Shown in pieces: positions 63,804 through 64,000 of a stretch of 64,000 nt of DNA; position 1 is the first letter of the stretch, and the number at the start of each line of letters is the position of its first letter. A program made the translations under genes and the position numbers. Source of the stretch: a virus; IMG/VR virus record IMGVR_UViG_3300021963_000041, positions 1 to 64,000 of that record; one strand, 5' to 3'. The notes below the pieces were generated by a model. That model was not told the origin of the DNA. It worked only from the letters and a program-made list of their open reading frames with translations, and made no database searches.

Positions 63804-64000
63804 TTAACTATTTAATGTTTCGTATTCTTGAATGATTGTCGCTATGTTTCTTGGTATTCTTAATTGTATGCCTATTGGTAAATTTAGATCACCCTTTCCA
63901 ACTTCGTTAGCTTGTGCAATAATCCACCAGTAGCCTACATTGCCATAGTACTTGTTAGATAATAAATCCAACCTATCACCAATAGTGGTGATTATATACG
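63804..64000 (-). CDS. gp53/LysM-like baseplate wedge protein (5' part outside)
   Basis: Only the last 64 residues and stop are in the window (codons 63804-63998). They read GDRLDLLSNKYYGN, WWIIAQANEV and LRIPRN, a LysM-type repeat as found in T4 gp53-like and other myovirus baseplate proteins. Supports a contractile-tail phage. Confidence 0.65.
   Translation of the reverse strand, partial: YIITTIGDRLDLLSNKYYGNVGYWWIIAQANEVGKGDLNLPIGIQLRIPRNIATIIQEYETLNS

Noticed and set aside
1-64000. CRISPR arrays, transposases, integrase or repressor genes
   Set aside because: No repeat-spacer pattern, IS ends, tyrosine or serine recombinase motif or C2/CI-like repressor was seen in the window.

Overview
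The window is a 64 kb piece of a large tailed-phage genome whose host is most likely a Bacteroidota (Flavobacteriia/Cytophagia-type) bacterium. Every protein gene and all four tRNAs lie on the minus strand, packed with overlaps of 1-30 nt. The host inference rests on three things seen in the sequence. Promoters are of Bacteroidota type: TTG(C/T), exactly 19 nt, then TATCTTTA or a close variant, repeated about twenty times. Nearly all genes lack Shine-Dalgarno sequences. Small families typical of that phylum occur (DUF4494-like, DUF5522-like). T4-like replication proteins and a LysM/gp53-like baseplate protein suggest a myovirus. No integrase, repressor, terminase, capsid or portal gene is inside the window.

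In direction of transcription (high to low coordinates): 64000-61260 holds tail/baseplate genes. 61228-52612 is replication and nucleotide metabolism: a degenerate second family A polymerase, a gp32-like SSB, RecA/UvsX, a 5'-3' exonuclease, a DnaB-type helicase, a B12-dependent class II ribonucleotide reductase and a DUF5522 protein. 52615-49019 has a peptidoglycan-binding/EF-hand protein, dUTPase, a ferritin-like protein and a large unknown protein. 49015-43913 is a 7-deazaguanine block: a canonical QueD, QueE, a Dcd/dUTPase-family protein, a divergent QueD paralog, a P-loop kinase, FolE and a TGT/DpdA-like transglycosylase, with no QueC. 42857-38149 has DNA polymerase A, Hsp20, GroES and GroEL. 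37858-35283 has a RecB/Cas4-like nuclease, an M15 endolysin, a SLOG protein and a zincin.

35220-21409 is a cassette of about 14 kb for sugar-nucleotide and glycan synthesis: five glycosyltransferases, GDP-mannose 4,6-dehydratase, a DegT/ColD-like enzyme with His in place of the catalytic Lys, an RmlB-like dehydratase, a split transketolase, a FabH-like ketosynthase, a hexapeptide acyltransferase and a short aminotransferase. Together they suggest synthesis of an unusual deoxy or branched sugar, probably for virion or host-surface decoration. 20988-15402 is accessory: an HNH nuclease, a ClpS-like adaptor, a secreted NUC1-type nuclease, UV endonuclease UvsE, DUF4494, a DUF1599-like protein and zinc-finger proteins. 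Around 15.4-14.7 kb lie tRNA-Leu(UAG), tRNA-Leu(UAA), tRNA-Glu(UUC), tRNA-Arg(UCU) and a candidate structured RNA.

The remainder (14.7 kb to 1) has thymidylate synthase, two metallophosphoesterases, a lytic transglycosylase, many small unknown and membrane proteins, an AEP primase-like protein, and what looks like an RNA-repair set (cREC-like protein, P-loop kinase, Rnl5-type RNA ligase, phosphoesterase). It ends with an AAA+ ATPase and a thioredoxin cut by the window edge; thioredoxin is the usual reductant of class II ribonucleotide reductase. Many promoters place the start codon only 4-6 nt after the -7 box, so the affected mRNAs are probably leaderless.
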